Shown: piece after piece, positions 25,394 to 34,393 of the stretch
How the letters are laid out: each line of letters opens with the position of its first letter
Position numbering within the stretch: the first letter of the stretch is position 1
Source of the DNA: Bdellovibrio sp. NC01
Lineage (GTDB): Bacteria; Bdellovibrionota; Bdellovibrionia; Bdellovibrionales; Bdellovibrionaceae
Reading direction: 5' to 3'
DNA length: 64,000 bases
Assembly: GCF_006874625.1 (NCBI RefSeq)
Contig: NZ_CP030034.1
Span: 2,480,001 to 2,544,000, forward strand
Translations under genes and position numbers: made by a program
The notes under the pieces: model-generated
Seen by the model: the letters and a program-made list of their open reading frames with translations, nothing else
Told to the model about the DNA's origin: nothing
Databases searched by the model: none

Positions 25394-28300
25394 CTACTGC
25401 TCGATCTCCTTGTCGATACCAGGAATCTCAGGAGTGGCAACCTTAGCAGTCTGATCCGCAACGTAACCAAGAACTTGAGCAAGTGCTCCGCGATCGGCCC
25501 AAACGTCCCATTTTTCTGGTTTGCCTTTCCATTTTAGCAAGAACACCAACTTCTCTTTCAAAGTCTCTGGTGGCTTACCGTAGTGAAGCATGAAACAGAA
25601 AATCGCAGGCAAATCGTTTTCAGAAATAGAACCGCTGTCGATTTGATCTTTCGCGAACTCAAGCAACAAACCTTTGAACATGCCGTAAGCTTTCAAAGCT
25701 TCTTGCGTGTTGATGTACCCATCTTTGTTTTTATCGTATCGAGCAAACAACATCTCGATGTACTGAACCACATGCGGAGCCAAACTTAAATCGCCCCACT
25801 TCACAGTTTTCTTCGAGTTCGGAACATAACCAGCCGCTTTGAACACGTTCGTCAAATAATCGTCGAATTCGTCAGCGTCGCTCGCTTTTTTGATGTATTT
25901 CAAATACTCCGGCGTGCCCTTCATATAGGTCGCCATTGAGCGTTTATATGATTTACGAGCGCACTCCACTTTTAACAACGTGCCGTCAACAGGGTCTTTT
26001 TCGTTCGTCAAACAATCGGACTGAAGTTCATTCTTCAAATCCGTATTGATGTTCAAACCTGACCAAATCATACCGACAAGATCCGTGAACTCTTGGAAAG
26101 AGGCGTAGTTGTTACCGTCAGCGTGCGGTGTGAACAAGTTTGCATCGCGGAAACGGGAATCACCAAATGTCGTGTTCGTTTTATCCAACAAGCCCATTTG
26201 GATAAAGATCACTTTCAATTCGTTAAAGCCGTACTGAACCTCTTTAAGAGTCACACCGCTATAATCTGTGATACGATCCATGTCGGTCGCAAAAGAACGA
26301 ATCGCAATACGCGCAATCGCACGATCCAGATTCAACTGTTTCAAACTTTTCTTCGTGTAACTGACGCTGACACGGTTTGAAATAATCAAACGACCTTCAG
26401 AATCTACGATCAATGGCGAAGACGTGTTCGCCATCAACGCGAACTCTTTCAATGCTTCATTCAAAGCCGCAGAGTTGTTTTTAGACTTAGAAGCTTTAGT
26501 GATAAGATCAACGAAATCATCCGGAGTGATGCCTTCGTTTGGCTTCCAATCTTGCGAAAGTTTTGCGATGAACAATTCCGCATCAAGATAGACTTGCAAT
26601 TCTTTGCGCAGAACTTCGATAGAATCCGCGTTCAAAGCATTCGGCACGCTACCCGCGATACGTTTTTTCGGTTCAACCAAAACGTTATTCACGACAACTT
26701 TAACAACCTGATCAAGCGCTGTTTGGTCGATACCTTTTGGCAAGATATCCAAAGTCAGAATATCTTTACCAATCACCGACAAATCTTTGCGAGTGAACTG
26801 ATTGCCATCTTTCACTTGCATCAAGTCTTTAAGGATATTCAACGTTTGATTGACCATCACCGACAAATTGCCGACCGGTTCAGGCTTGTCCCAAGTTACG
26901 TCTTTCAAGAAGTACTTATAATATAAGAAGTCCGTGTAAACGCGGGCCCCGTAACTAAGAACGATACTCCAGTGACCTTTGTTCAAAGTTGAATCGCCAC
27001 CAAGAATGACTTTCTTCACGTCAATCACAGTCGGCAAATATTTCTGAGCGGTCTTCACCAACGAATCGTCCGCTTTTTTCGGCGGATACAGAGCTTCAAA
27101 CTCTTTGGCCAAATTGATTACGTCTTTAAGATCGTAAGAACCTTCGATCAATACGCCCAATTCGCGACCTGTTGATTCCAAGATGAACTGCGCATCCAAG
27201 AAGAACTTTTGCGCTTCTTCTGGCGTGTACATCGTAGGGTCCCAGTCAGCTCCATAGATCGCCCAGAACGGCATGAAACGCTCAACCAATGATTTCAAAC
27301 GGCTGACTTTTAAACGTGCATTCTGGAAGTCATTTGTAGAGAACGATTCAGAACTACCGCCGAACAAAAGCTTTTTAACTTTCATCCCCTCAACAACAAG
27401 TCCTTGAGAGATTTTAAAATCAGGCCAGATTTTTGAAAGCGTCGACAATAAGTCAGCCACTTCATCGCGCGAAACAATACCTTCAGGTTTTTGCGCCGTC
27501 AGATCTTCAAACACGGACAAGATATCTTCAACAGTACGAGACACGTAAGCCAGGCGATAACCTGCACCCGTCTCTTCAGTGCCTTTGATGAAATAGTAAT
27601 AACGAAGATACTGAATGTAACCGCGCGAACCTAACAAAGCGAAACGACGCCATTCGTTGGGTGCAACGACATTTTCATCACCACCGGCTAAGGCTTTTTT
27701 CACCTTTTTTACAGCTGGCATGTATGTTTCAAGCGTGCGAGTGAATTCCCAATCTTCTTCGAAGAATTTAGAGAATTCTTTCATCAAACTTACGAAGTCA
27801 GAAAGTGCATAAGTTTGACCGTTTTCTTCGAACAATGTCGCAAGGGTGCGACCCGCTTTTTGAACGGCAGTATTTGCTTCTTCGAAGTACGCCATGTCCG
27901 TTTGAATATTCGACACGTGAGTCACGGTCCAATTCAAAGCCAAAACTTTCATGTAAGGGTTCAAACCCAAAGTGACTTGGCGGAAGACTTCGAACGTGCT
28001 TGCGGCTTTATCAAGTTCAGCGCGCGTGATGTATTCACGACCGCCACCAACAAGAAGCTGCTTAATTTTCATGAACTCAACTTGCAGTTCAGGAGAAATT
28101 TTTGTTTTTTTAGATTTATCGAAGAAGTTCGACTCTAGGAATGTCGCGATCTCTTGCGACGTATAGCGATCGGCATTGTTACCACGAACGTATTTTTTAA
28201 ACTGGGCAACCGCAGAACCCACACAGTCCCACAAAGCATTCACATCGGGATTTTTTGCTGTCCCTTTGATGAAGTCTTTTACGACGGGACTTGCTGAAGA

Positions 28301-28435
28301 AAGACACTGAGTTCCTGAAAACTCATAAGCATCAGCCGGCGGAGGTGTTTCACCCACACGAGCATCACAGCCCGCTAATAATAAAGCAGCAGCACTTAAG
28401 AGCAAGGCACCCTTAAGTTTAAAATTAGAAAACAT
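25394..28435 (-). CDS. Very large lipoprotein (1013 aa) with repeats and one EF-hand
   Basis: The ATG has GGAGG 8 bases upstream, lying within the overlapping barrel gene. The lipoprotein signal (LLLSAAALLLAGC) ends in lipobox LAGC. The mature chain is helical and built from repeated units: [VM]-K-[IKV]-[KV]-x-[LV]-x-G-G-[GSD] appears at least four times (KIKQLLVGGG, VKKALAGGD, VKKLLFGGSS, VKKVILGGDS), and GSRGYIQYLRYYYF matches GARVYTDFLYYKYF about 300 residues later. Near residue 901 there is a canonical EF-hand loop, DKNKDGYINTQE, which should bind calcium. Function is unknown. It is coupled to the barrel gene just upstream, the same arrangement as at 1-5.5 kb. Confidence 0.8.
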   Translation of the reverse strand: MFSNFKLKGALLLSAAALLLAGCDARVGETPPPADAYEFSGTQCLSSASPVVKDFIKGTAKNPDVNALWDCVGSAVAQFKKYVRGNNADRYTSQEIATFLESNFFDKSKKTKISPELQVEFMKIKQLLVGGGREYITRAELDKAASTFEVFRQVTLGLNPYMKVLALNWTVTHVSNIQTDMAYFEEANTAVQKAGRTLATLFEENGQTYALSDFVSLMKEFSKFFEEDWEFTRTLETYMPAVKKVKKALAGGDENVVAPNEWRRFALLGSRGYIQYLRYYYFIKGTEETGAGYRLAYVSRTVEDILSVFEDLTAQKPEGIVSRDEVADLLSTLSKIWPDFKISQGLVVEGMKVKKLLFGGSSESFSTNDFQNARLKVSRLKSLVERFMPFWAIYGADWDPTMYTPEEAQKFFLDAQFILESTGRELGVLIEGSYDLKDVINLAKEFEALYPPKKADDSLVKTAQKYLPTVIDVKKVILGGDSTLNKGHWSIVLSYGARVYTDFLYYKYFLKDVTWDKPEPVGNLSVMVNQTLNILKDLMQVKDGNQFTRKDLSVIGKDILTLDILPKGIDQTALDQVVKVVVNNVLVEPKKRIAGSVPNALNADSIEVLRKELQVYLDAELFIAKLSQDWKPNEGITPDDFVDLITKASKSKNNSAALNEALKEFALMANTSSPLIVDSEGRLIISNRVSVSYTKKSLKQLNLDRAIARIAIRSFATDMDRITDYSGVTLKEVQYGFNELKVIFIQMGLLDKTNTTFGDSRFRDANLFTPHADGNNYASFQEFTDLVGMIWSGLNINTDLKNELQSDCLTNEKDPVDGTLLKVECARKSYKRSMATYMKGTPEYLKYIKKASDADEFDDYLTNVFKAAGYVPNSKKTVKWGDLSLAPHVVQYIEMLFARYDKNKDGYINTQEALKAYGMFKGLLLEFAKDQIDSGSISENDLPAIFCFMLHYGKPPETLKEKLVFLLKWKGKPEKWDVWADRGALAQVLGYVADQTAKVATPEIPGIDKEIEQ

Positions 28436-29873
28436 ATGTCATGCCTCCGTACACACGGTCATTGGCGCGGAATTCATTCAAGAAACCCGATTTATCGTAG
28501 TTCTCGTCTTGAACTCCTAATACGTCAGCCCCTGCGACAACAGCCCACTTCTGATGTGGGTAATACAAGAATTCTGTGTTGAGCAAAGAACCACGTTGGT
28601 CATAATCGTAAAGATACTTAAAGCGAGTCACAAACGGACGACGGAAGAATGTCGCCACTTGGCCTTCTAATTTCACTTGAACCGCGTCTGTAAATTTCAA
28701 ACGCGAATCAAACATCGTGAAAGAATCCGGCGTACCATTCGCAGTGATATCCTGAATACCACCGCCAACAACTTTCAAATATTCGAATTGCACTGTGATC
28801 GGACGAACCAAAATGTTCGCCATCGAAAAATCAATTGCCGCTGAATAGGCCTGAAGCGGTTTTAACTTTTGGATTGAAAGATCGCCATCAGGACGAATCT
28901 CTTTAGGGTCATCGGCCAAGTAAGAAATCGAGGCTTTCAAGCTTCCGAATGTATAACCCAAATCCATCGAACCAATGCGGTGATAAGTCACTTCCGGCGT
29001 CACCGTCACATCGACTTTATCGGCCGAAATGTTTTTATAAGCGGCACGTTTCAAGATCAATTCATTCACTGGCAAGTAACCACCAGAAACCACGATCCAC
29101 GGACCGCTTTCCTTATTACCGATACGACCCATCATCGCCCCACCGCCGTTTTTCACGAGGTCAAGCTGATCGGGAATATCTAATTTATAAGAGATCGTAT
29201 TGATATTGGAATTGAAGTCGTAATCACGAGAAGGTGGACGATACCAACGACTGTCAGCAGCTAGGCCCCCGTTGTCTTCACGAATATCAGGGCCCATGTT
29301 TGGAATATTGAACGTCGTACCGAACGCTAAGATTTCCCAACCCTGAGTATTATAATCGATGAACAGACCTGCCAAGCCCTCTTCCTCGGGACGAAGAGCA
29401 TCGATCGAGTACACCGGTTGCCATAAACCTAAATTCCAACGGTGATCGACCTCACTCCATTCCTTTTTCTTACGGCCCAAAGAGATCTTCAAATTGCCCA
29501 AGCCACGTGACGACATATACGCCTCGTGCACCATGGTGTGAGATTGGCCCTTACTGAAGAACGTACCGCCTGAAGCGTCGGCCGCGAAATCAAGAATCGA
29601 AGTTTCTTTTAATAACGACAAACGCGCAGAAAGAAGTTGGCTGTACGTCAAACCCGGTTGTTCCGGGATCGGCGTCAGATACTGCATGTTTTCAACACGG
29701 ATTTGCCCATAGACCTGCATGGGCTTCGAAGATGATGAAGACTCTTCAAGCGGATTTTGCAAAGAGCTCACGCCCTCAGCTTGAGGCAATTTCAAGCTGG
29801 TAGTTTGCGCTTTAGATTTTGGAATCATCACAACGCTAAAAAGTAACGCCGCGAGATATGATTTACCCCTCAC
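28425..29873 (-). CDS. Outer-membrane beta-barrel protein
   Basis: 482 residues from a GTG start (AGAGGAT upstream) with signal peptide SYLAALLFSVVMIPKSKAQ. The rest is rich in alternating strands with aromatic ends (LGNLKISLGRKKKEW, VTVQFEYLKV, TRFKYLYDYD) and ends in the strand VYGGMTYVF with a terminal Phe, the classic barrel-assembly signal of outer-membrane proteins. The overall plan (short N-terminal low-complexity segment, then about 16 or more strands) resembles porins or alginate/phosphate-porin-like proteins, but no family can be assigned. The last 11 bases overlap the start of the 1013-residue lipoprotein gene, implying translational coupling and a probable shared role. Confidence 0.8.
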   Translation of the reverse strand: MRGKSYLAALLFSVVMIPKSKAQTTSLKLPQAEGVSSLQNPLEESSSSSKPMQVYGQIRVENMQYLTPIPEQPGLTYSQLLSARLSLLKETSILDFAADASGGTFFSKGQSHTMVHEAYMSSRGLGNLKISLGRKKKEWSEVDHRWNLGLWQPVYSIDALRPEEEGLAGLFIDYNTQGWEILAFGTTFNIPNMGPDIREDNGGLAADSRWYRPPSRDYDFNSNINTISYKLDIPDQLDLVKNGGGAMMGRIGNKESGPWIVVSGGYLPVNELILKRAAYKNISADKVDVTVTPEVTYHRIGSMDLGYTFGSLKASISYLADDPKEIRPDGDLSIQKLKPLQAYSAAIDFSMANILVRPITVQFEYLKVVGGGIQDITANGTPDSFTMFDSRLKFTDAVQVKLEGQVATFFRRPFVTRFKYLYDYDQRGSLLNTEFLYYPHQKWAVVAGADVLGVQDENYDKSGFLNEFRANDRVYGGMTYVF

Positions 29874-30042
29874 ATAATCCTCTGGATATTAGTCCAGGGG
29901 ATAGAGAACTAGAAACGCCGGTTTGAGTCAACGGGGCCCTGTGTCCAAAAGGACTCAGATCAAATATAACGGCCTTCAAGGTAAAAAATCTGGGTTTGGT
30001 TGAAAAACTTTCCTCGGAAAATCTGATGCTTAGCACTCTCGA

Positions 30043-30780
30043 TTAGAGCAAGTGCTCCAATAGCCATTTTGGATCATCCACCGGAATATCGTGCCCCGCC
30101 CACGGGTGCATCGCCGCTTTCAGATTCCAAGCTTGCGCGATGTTCGGAGTGCACGATGGATTCACCAAACGATCGCCATGACTTCCGATCAATTGAATAT
30201 CGCCAGGAGCTTCTTTGGGAAACGAATACGAAGCGGCGGCTTTTAATTGGCGTACAACGTTCAGAACCTGCATCGGATTTTCACGAGAGTACTCGATCAT
30301 CGCTGGCATCTCGGCTTCGCGACGTTCATGGTTATTTACGACCATTCCTAAAATTGTCTTTTCCCAGCGCGCTGGGTCCTTCGCAAATGTTAACGATAAA
30401 CTTGGAAGATAATTGTGCAACATGAAGCGATCATAAAACGGAGAAAAGCTCGAAGAACTTGTACAAACCAAAAACGCTTTTTCAATTTCGTGAGGATACT
30501 GACGCATCCACTCGACCGTGATCATCGCGCCCAAAGATACTGATAAAACTTTGAATGGCACTTTCTCTTTCACGAACTGAGAGCGTTCGCGCAAGTCTTT
30601 GACGAATTCAGCAACTGTCAGAGGGCTCTTTTCAGCAAAGCGTTCGCCATTGCCTTTCAGATCCAGGAATTCAAACTGATCATTGGGAAATTTCTTTTGA
30701 ATTTCTGTCGCAAAACTGCCCCAGTGCCCGCGTCCACGAGCCAAACCACGCAGTAAAATCCAACGATTAGTATTTTGCAT
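30043..30780 (-). CDS. Alpha/beta hydrolase
   Basis: 245 residues. The fold is alpha/beta hydrolase: WILLRGLARGRGHWG (oxyanion-hole region), a nucleophile elbow at VLSVSLGAM (S-x-S-x-G instead of the usual G-x-S-x-G), an acid strand at IQLIGSHGDRLV and the catalytic His in HPWAGHDIP. It resembles small carboxylesterases of the BioH/MenH type, with no signal peptide, so it is cytoplasmic. Substrate unknown. It is the second gene of a two-gene operon; its start overlaps the end of the M14 peptidase gene by 14 bases, which suggests a shared pathway, for example processing of ester- or peptide-linked envelope material. Confidence 0.8.
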   Translation of the reverse strand: MQNTNRWILLRGLARGRGHWGSFATEIQKKFPNDQFEFLDLKGNGERFAEKSPLTVAEFVKDLRERSQFVKEKVPFKVLSVSLGAMITVEWMRQYPHEIEKAFLVCTSSSSFSPFYDRFMLHNYLPSLSLTFAKDPARWEKTILGMVVNNHERREAEMPAMIEYSRENPMQVLNVVRQLKAAASYSFPKEAPGDIQLIGSHGDRLVNPSCTPNIAQAWNLKAAMHPWAGHDIPVDDPKWLLEHLL

Positions 30781-31780
30781 ACCACAACTCTTTCGCTTTG
30801 TTTTCGAATTCGCGTATTTCTAATTCTGAAAGATCAATCCACTCGGGCGAGTGCACGGCGCGAATTAAAAACTCCATCAACGTATTATGACGACGCAACG
30901 TACGACGATGACGGTGACCAATCAACGGATTAAACGGCCCATCACTGCGGAAAATTTGCCATGGATTTTTCTTGAGCCACATCCACGAGCCCATTTCCAG
31001 ACACAACGGCAGATAATGCTTCCCGCGCGCCAAACCTTGATGCTGATCGTAAATATAATCCCACAAATCACCGTGAGTCGTGTACGTCCCCGCTTGAGGC
31101 TCCACACGATAAAAGTGATAAGGATACGTTTTTTCAAGCAATGAGTTGAACGAATACAACTGCGCCACTTCTGGAAATGGCTTCAGCGTGCGCGCATAAG
31201 GAAACCATAAACGATCCTGCAAACCAAAACCCGAATGCAAATCCAAAGTGATCGCTAATTTACTGTCAGCGATTTCAGACTGCACACCACGAATCAGTGC
31301 TTGCGCTTCCACTTCCATTGGAGCACCCGCTTCACCGCGATACCACGGCAATTTGCGAGTGTAACGATGACCGCCTAAAAAACGTGGTGGATCATCGGCT
31401 TCGACCGGCGCATTTCGCATCAGATCGACACCGCGAGGATTGCTGCGCATTTTTTTAGCGATCCCGATAGGATTTACTGTGGGAATAAAAAAGATTCGGA
31501 TGTCTTCCAAAGTTCTTTGCAAGCCCTTGTCCCACACAATGAGTTCTGCCAAGGAATTCAACAACGCGACAGTCACTTGCGAGCCGATACGCTCAAGACC
31601 GTGAACTCCACCCACGAAGCCTAGAACAGGCGCTTCGGGATTCGTTGTTCCAAATGAAAGCTTATAGATGGGCATACGCACATCTCCATCCTCACTGTAG
31701 GCCAACACTTCGGTGCGTGCGGCAGATCCCAGCTCGGAAATACGCTTTTCAATTTGCTGAATTTCTAAAATAGAAGACAT
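30767..31780 (-). CDS. M14-family zinc carboxypeptidase
   Basis: About 337 residues. I favour the ATG at 31780 (MSSILEIQQIEKRI); in-frame starts up to 31816 exist and none has a strong ribosome site, so the 5' end is uncertain. Zinc ligands fit the M14 pattern: H-x-x-E in GGVHGLERIG, and a third His in LDLHSGFG. The arginine segment SNPRGVDLMRN matches the substrate-binding region, and the catalytic Glu is probably in LCLEMGSW. These peptidases trim C-terminal residues from peptides or peptidoglycan stems. There is no signal peptide, so the target may be cytoplasmic muropeptides. It overlaps the alpha/beta hydrolase gene by 14 bases and is divergent from the DUF1338 gene. Confidence 0.8.
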   Translation of the reverse strand: MSSILEIQQIEKRISELGSAARTEVLAYSEDGDVRMPIYKLSFGTTNPEAPVLGFVGGVHGLERIGSQVTVALLNSLAELIVWDKGLQRTLEDIRIFFIPTVNPIGIAKKMRSNPRGVDLMRNAPVEADDPPRFLGGHRYTRKLPWYRGEAGAPMEVEAQALIRGVQSEIADSKLAITLDLHSGFGLQDRLWFPYARTLKPFPEVAQLYSFNSLLEKTYPYHFYRVEPQAGTYTTHGDLWDYIYDQHQGLARGKHYLPLCLEMGSWMWLKKNPWQIFRSDGPFNPLIGHRHRRTLRRHNTLMEFLIRAVHSPEWIDLSELEIREFENKAKELWYAKY

Positions 31781-31896
31781 GGAAACCATTGTTGGCGAAA
31801 TCATCCCTGGTTCCAAACATTAACGCTCGCAGCCATCGGGAGCATTTGCTCCAATTCCCGAACCAGGGTTATTCTTTCACCCACAGGAGAATTACT

Positions 31897-32700
31897 ATGA
31901 TGAGTCTTGATACTTTGTTGGACAAAATGTGGGTTGATTATTGCCAACTAAACCCTGCTGCGAAACGCATCTATGATCTCTTCACAGCACAAGGTGAAAC
32001 GGTTTTGAATGACCATATCGCCCTTCGCACATTTAACCATCCACGCTTGGGTATTCAATCTCTTGCAAAACAATTCAAAAAATTCGGATACGTAGAATCT
32101 TCGCAAGAATATTTCTTCACAGAAAAAAAACTTTACGCGAAACACTTCGAACATCCAGATGAAACAAAACCAAAAATTTTCATCAGCGAATTGGAACTAG
32201 AAAAAGTTTCTCCATTTGTGCGCGAAACGATGAACCGTTTGATCGAAAGCATTCCCCAATCTTTGATCGACAGCGAAACATTCTCGATGGATGGTCGTCC
32301 GTGGGATATGAGCTTTGAATTGTATTCGCAACTTGCTAAAGAAAGTGAATATGCTTCTTGGGTTGCAGCTTACGGTTTCCGCCCAAATCACTTCACTGTG
32401 AATATCAATGCTTTGAAAAAATTCGACGACATCAAAGACTTGAACAACTTCTTAAAATCCAACGGCGTGATCTTGAATTCGTCAGGTGGCGAAGTCAAAG
32501 GCACACCTGCCGATTATCTAGAACAAAGCTCAACAATGGCTTCCGAAATTCCTGTGAAATTCACAGATGGCACTCACAACATCCCTGGTTGTTACTATGA
32601 GTTTGCGAAACGCTACCCAATGGCGAATGGCAAATTGTACCAAGGCTTCGTTGCGAAATCGGCTGACAAGATTTTCGAAAGTACGAACAAGACAAAATAA
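31897..32700 (+). CDS. DUF1338 / 2-oxoadipate dioxygenase-decarboxylase-type protein
   Basis: 267 residues. The ATG at 31897 follows ACAGGAG with good spacing; the frame continues upstream without a ribosome site. The start (LLDKMWVDYCQLNPAAKRIY) and the metal-ligand segments LNDHIALRTFNH, RPNHFTVNIN and CYYEFAKRY (His, His, Glu) match the DUF1338/HglS family, Fe(II) enzymes that convert 2-oxoadipate to 2-hydroxyglutarate in lysine breakdown. This protein is shorter than the roughly 460-residue HglS, so its substrate may differ. It is monocistronic and ends at an intrinsic terminator. In a predator it could serve use of prey lysine, but that is inference. Confidence 0.85.
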   Translation: MMSLDTLLDKMWVDYCQLNPAAKRIYDLFTAQGETVLNDHIALRTFNHPRLGIQSLAKQFKKFGYVESSQEYFFTEKKLYAKHFEHPDETKPKIFISELELEKVSPFVRETMNRLIESIPQSLIDSETFSMDGRPWDMSFELYSQLAKESEYASWVAAYGFRPNHFTVNINALKKFDDIKDLNNFLKSNGVILNSSGGEVKGTPADYLEQSSTMASEIPVKFTDGTHNIPGCYYEFAKRYPMANGKLYQGFVAKSADKIFESTNKTK

Positions 32701-32720
32701 AACCATACAGTCTAAAATGC

Positions 32721-32748
32721 AAAAAGCCCGGGATGACCGGGCTTTTTT
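32721..32748 (+). terminator. Intrinsic terminator
   Basis: AAAAAGCCCGG, 5-base loop, CCGGGCTTTTTT, 20 bases after the DUF1338 gene stop. It also lies between convergent genes and may serve the minus-strand HD-GYP gene. Confidence 0.95.
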
Positions 32749-32768
32749 ATTCTGACAACGAAGTCAGA

Positions 32769-33416
32769 CTAAGCAATTTTTTTGATAAGTAAATGATGTG
32801 TATCTTGATCGACATCCTGATTTTGCCAATCCGGGTGGGCCTGCAAGAAGATCTTCACAAGCTGCGAATCGAACTGTGTGCCCGAGCAACGTTTGAGCTC
32901 TTCATAAACAACTTCATTTGGAAGTCCTTTACGATAAGCGCGTGTTTGCGACATAGCATCGTAGGTATCTACCACCAGAATAATGCGCGCAAGCACAGGA
33001 ATTTCGTCACCCAAGATTTTATCAGGATACCCCGTACCGTCGACACGCTCATGGTGACCACGAATACCGGGAAGAATTTCTTTAAAAAACTTATGACGAG
33101 CTAATGGCTGTACGATTTCTTCTGAAAGCACAGGATGGCTTTTCATAATCGCAAGTTCGTTATCGTCGAGTTTGCCAGGTTTAGCGATAATTGATTGGGA
33201 CACGCCCATTTTACCGATGTCATGAAAGAGGCCCGCAAATTCTGCGAGTTTTTGTTCGTACTCATTGAGGCCAGCGTCGCGTGCAAGCTTGCGCGACATT
33301 TCGCCAACGCGGCAGCAATGCGCATAAGTCACTGGATCAACGACCTTCAAGGCCTGCATCAATGCTTGAGCCGATTCATAGGCCCATGCAGGAATATCTC
33401 CCCAGGTTGACGACAT
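32769..33416 (-). CDS. HD-GYP-domain protein
   Basis: 215 residues. The ATG at 33416 has AAGGGGAAC upstream, better than the in-frame ATG 5 codons before. The entire protein is an HD-GYP domain: FAGLFHDIGKMGVSQ (HD motif), MKSHPVLSEE, IRGHHERVDGTGYPD (HHE...GYP motif) and LVVDTYDAMSQTRAYR. Active HD-GYP proteins hydrolyse cyclic di-GMP to GMP or pGpG, a pathway important for motility and predation decisions in Bdellovibrio. All metal-ligand and GYP residues are kept, so activity is likely. It carries no receiver or sensor domain, so it may be regulated by expression level or by a partner protein. Confidence 0.9.
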   Translation of the reverse strand: MSSTWGDIPAWAYESAQALMQALKVVDPVTYAHCCRVGEMSRKLARDAGLNEYEQKLAEFAGLFHDIGKMGVSQSIIAKPGKLDDNELAIMKSHPVLSEEIVQPLARHKFFKEILPGIRGHHERVDGTGYPDKILGDEIPVLARIILVVDTYDAMSQTRAYRKGLPNEVVYEELKRCSGTQFDSQLVKIFLQAHPDWQNQDVDQDTHHLLIKKIA

Positions 33417-33580
33417 TAGTTCCCCTTTCATTCCCTACTACACTTGTCGGAGTCCTGGTAAACAAACTTTACAGTCGCAGATGACGCAAGAACAGGACCT
33501 CGTCTCAGACAGAAACAGATCCAAGTTGACAGCACGGACCCTCGATTGAAAAAATTTAGAAGCAACAAGCGAGGATCATA

Positions 33581-34273
33581 ATGAGACAAACATTTTTCAT
33601 CACGGCTGCTCTGACAATGTCTTTGAGTCTCCTAAGCTTTTCCCAAGATGCCCATGCGCAAAAAATCAAAGTGCGTAAGGTCCAGGGCAATAAGGCTATC
33701 GTCGAGTTCACGGGCAACTTAAACCAAGGATCGACATACGATTTAATCTCTCCCGATGAGTTCGGCGGCGAAGAAGCTTCCAACAATCGCAAGTACGTCG
33801 TGGGCGTAAACTTCGCGATGACAAATACCAAAGCCGATGCTGCAAACTCTGTGAACATCACGACTTTCAATTTGGCTGCCCGCTTTGGTTGGAACTTTGG
33901 TAGTTTCGAAATCGGTCCGATGGTGGGTTATGCATCAACAATCGCTGATTTGACTTCAACGACTTATAAGCTTGGCGCATTCGCTGACTTTAACATCATC
34001 CCTAATATTCCAGGTGAAGCATTCTTGTACGGCATTGGCGGCACAGGCTCGTTCGGTCAACACGATCCAGGTTCTGACACGGTTGTCGGCGATTATAAAT
34101 ACGATTTGTTCGAAGCGTTTGTGGGACCTTTTGTGAAATGGTTCCCGACAGGCGGTCCTTATGGTTTCCGTCTTGATGCCGGTTACATTTATCAACGCCA
34201 AAGCACGAATACGATCGGTACGATCGCTGTTTCAGGTTTTGCCGGAAACTTTGGTTTGTTCGCGTACTTCTAG
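33581..34273 (+). CDS. Small exported outer-membrane beta-barrel protein
   Basis: 230 residues; AGCGAGGA precedes the ATG. Signal peptide MRQTFFITAALTMSLSLLSF...AHAQ with cleavage near AHA. A short N-terminal lysine-rich strand pair (KIKVRKVQGNKAIVEF) leads into a barrel with strands such as TTFNLAARFGWNFGSFEIG and GFRLDAGYIYQR, ending NFGLFAYF with a C-terminal Phe. Eight to ten strands fit the OmpA/OmpW-like small-barrel size, but no family is recognisable. It is monocistronic and carries its own terminator. Confidence 0.75.
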   Translation: MRQTFFITAALTMSLSLLSFSQDAHAQKIKVRKVQGNKAIVEFTGNLNQGSTYDLISPDEFGGEEASNNRKYVVGVNFAMTNTKADAANSVNITTFNLAARFGWNFGSFEIGPMVGYASTIADLTSTTYKLGAFADFNIIPNIPGEAFLYGIGGTGSFGQHDPGSDTVVGDYKYDLFEAFVGPFVKWFPTGGPYGFRLDAGYIYQRQSTNTIGTIAVSGFAGNFGLFAYF

Positions 34274-34307
34274 GCTGGTTTACACGTCGATTTAGGATTT
34301 AAAAAAC

Positions 34308-34345
34308 AAAAAGCCCGCGACCTTTTCAGTGCGCGGGCTTTTTTT
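34308..34345 (+). terminator. Intrinsic terminator
   Basis: AAAAAGCCCGCG and CGCGGGCTTTTT flank a 12-base loop and a T-run follows, 34 bases after the small-barrel gene. It is convergent with the poly-Gly lipoprotein gene and may serve both. Confidence 0.93.
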
Positions 34346-34393
34346 TATTTTCTTATAAAAGCTTTCTATACAGCGGCTATGCCGTCGTAGAGA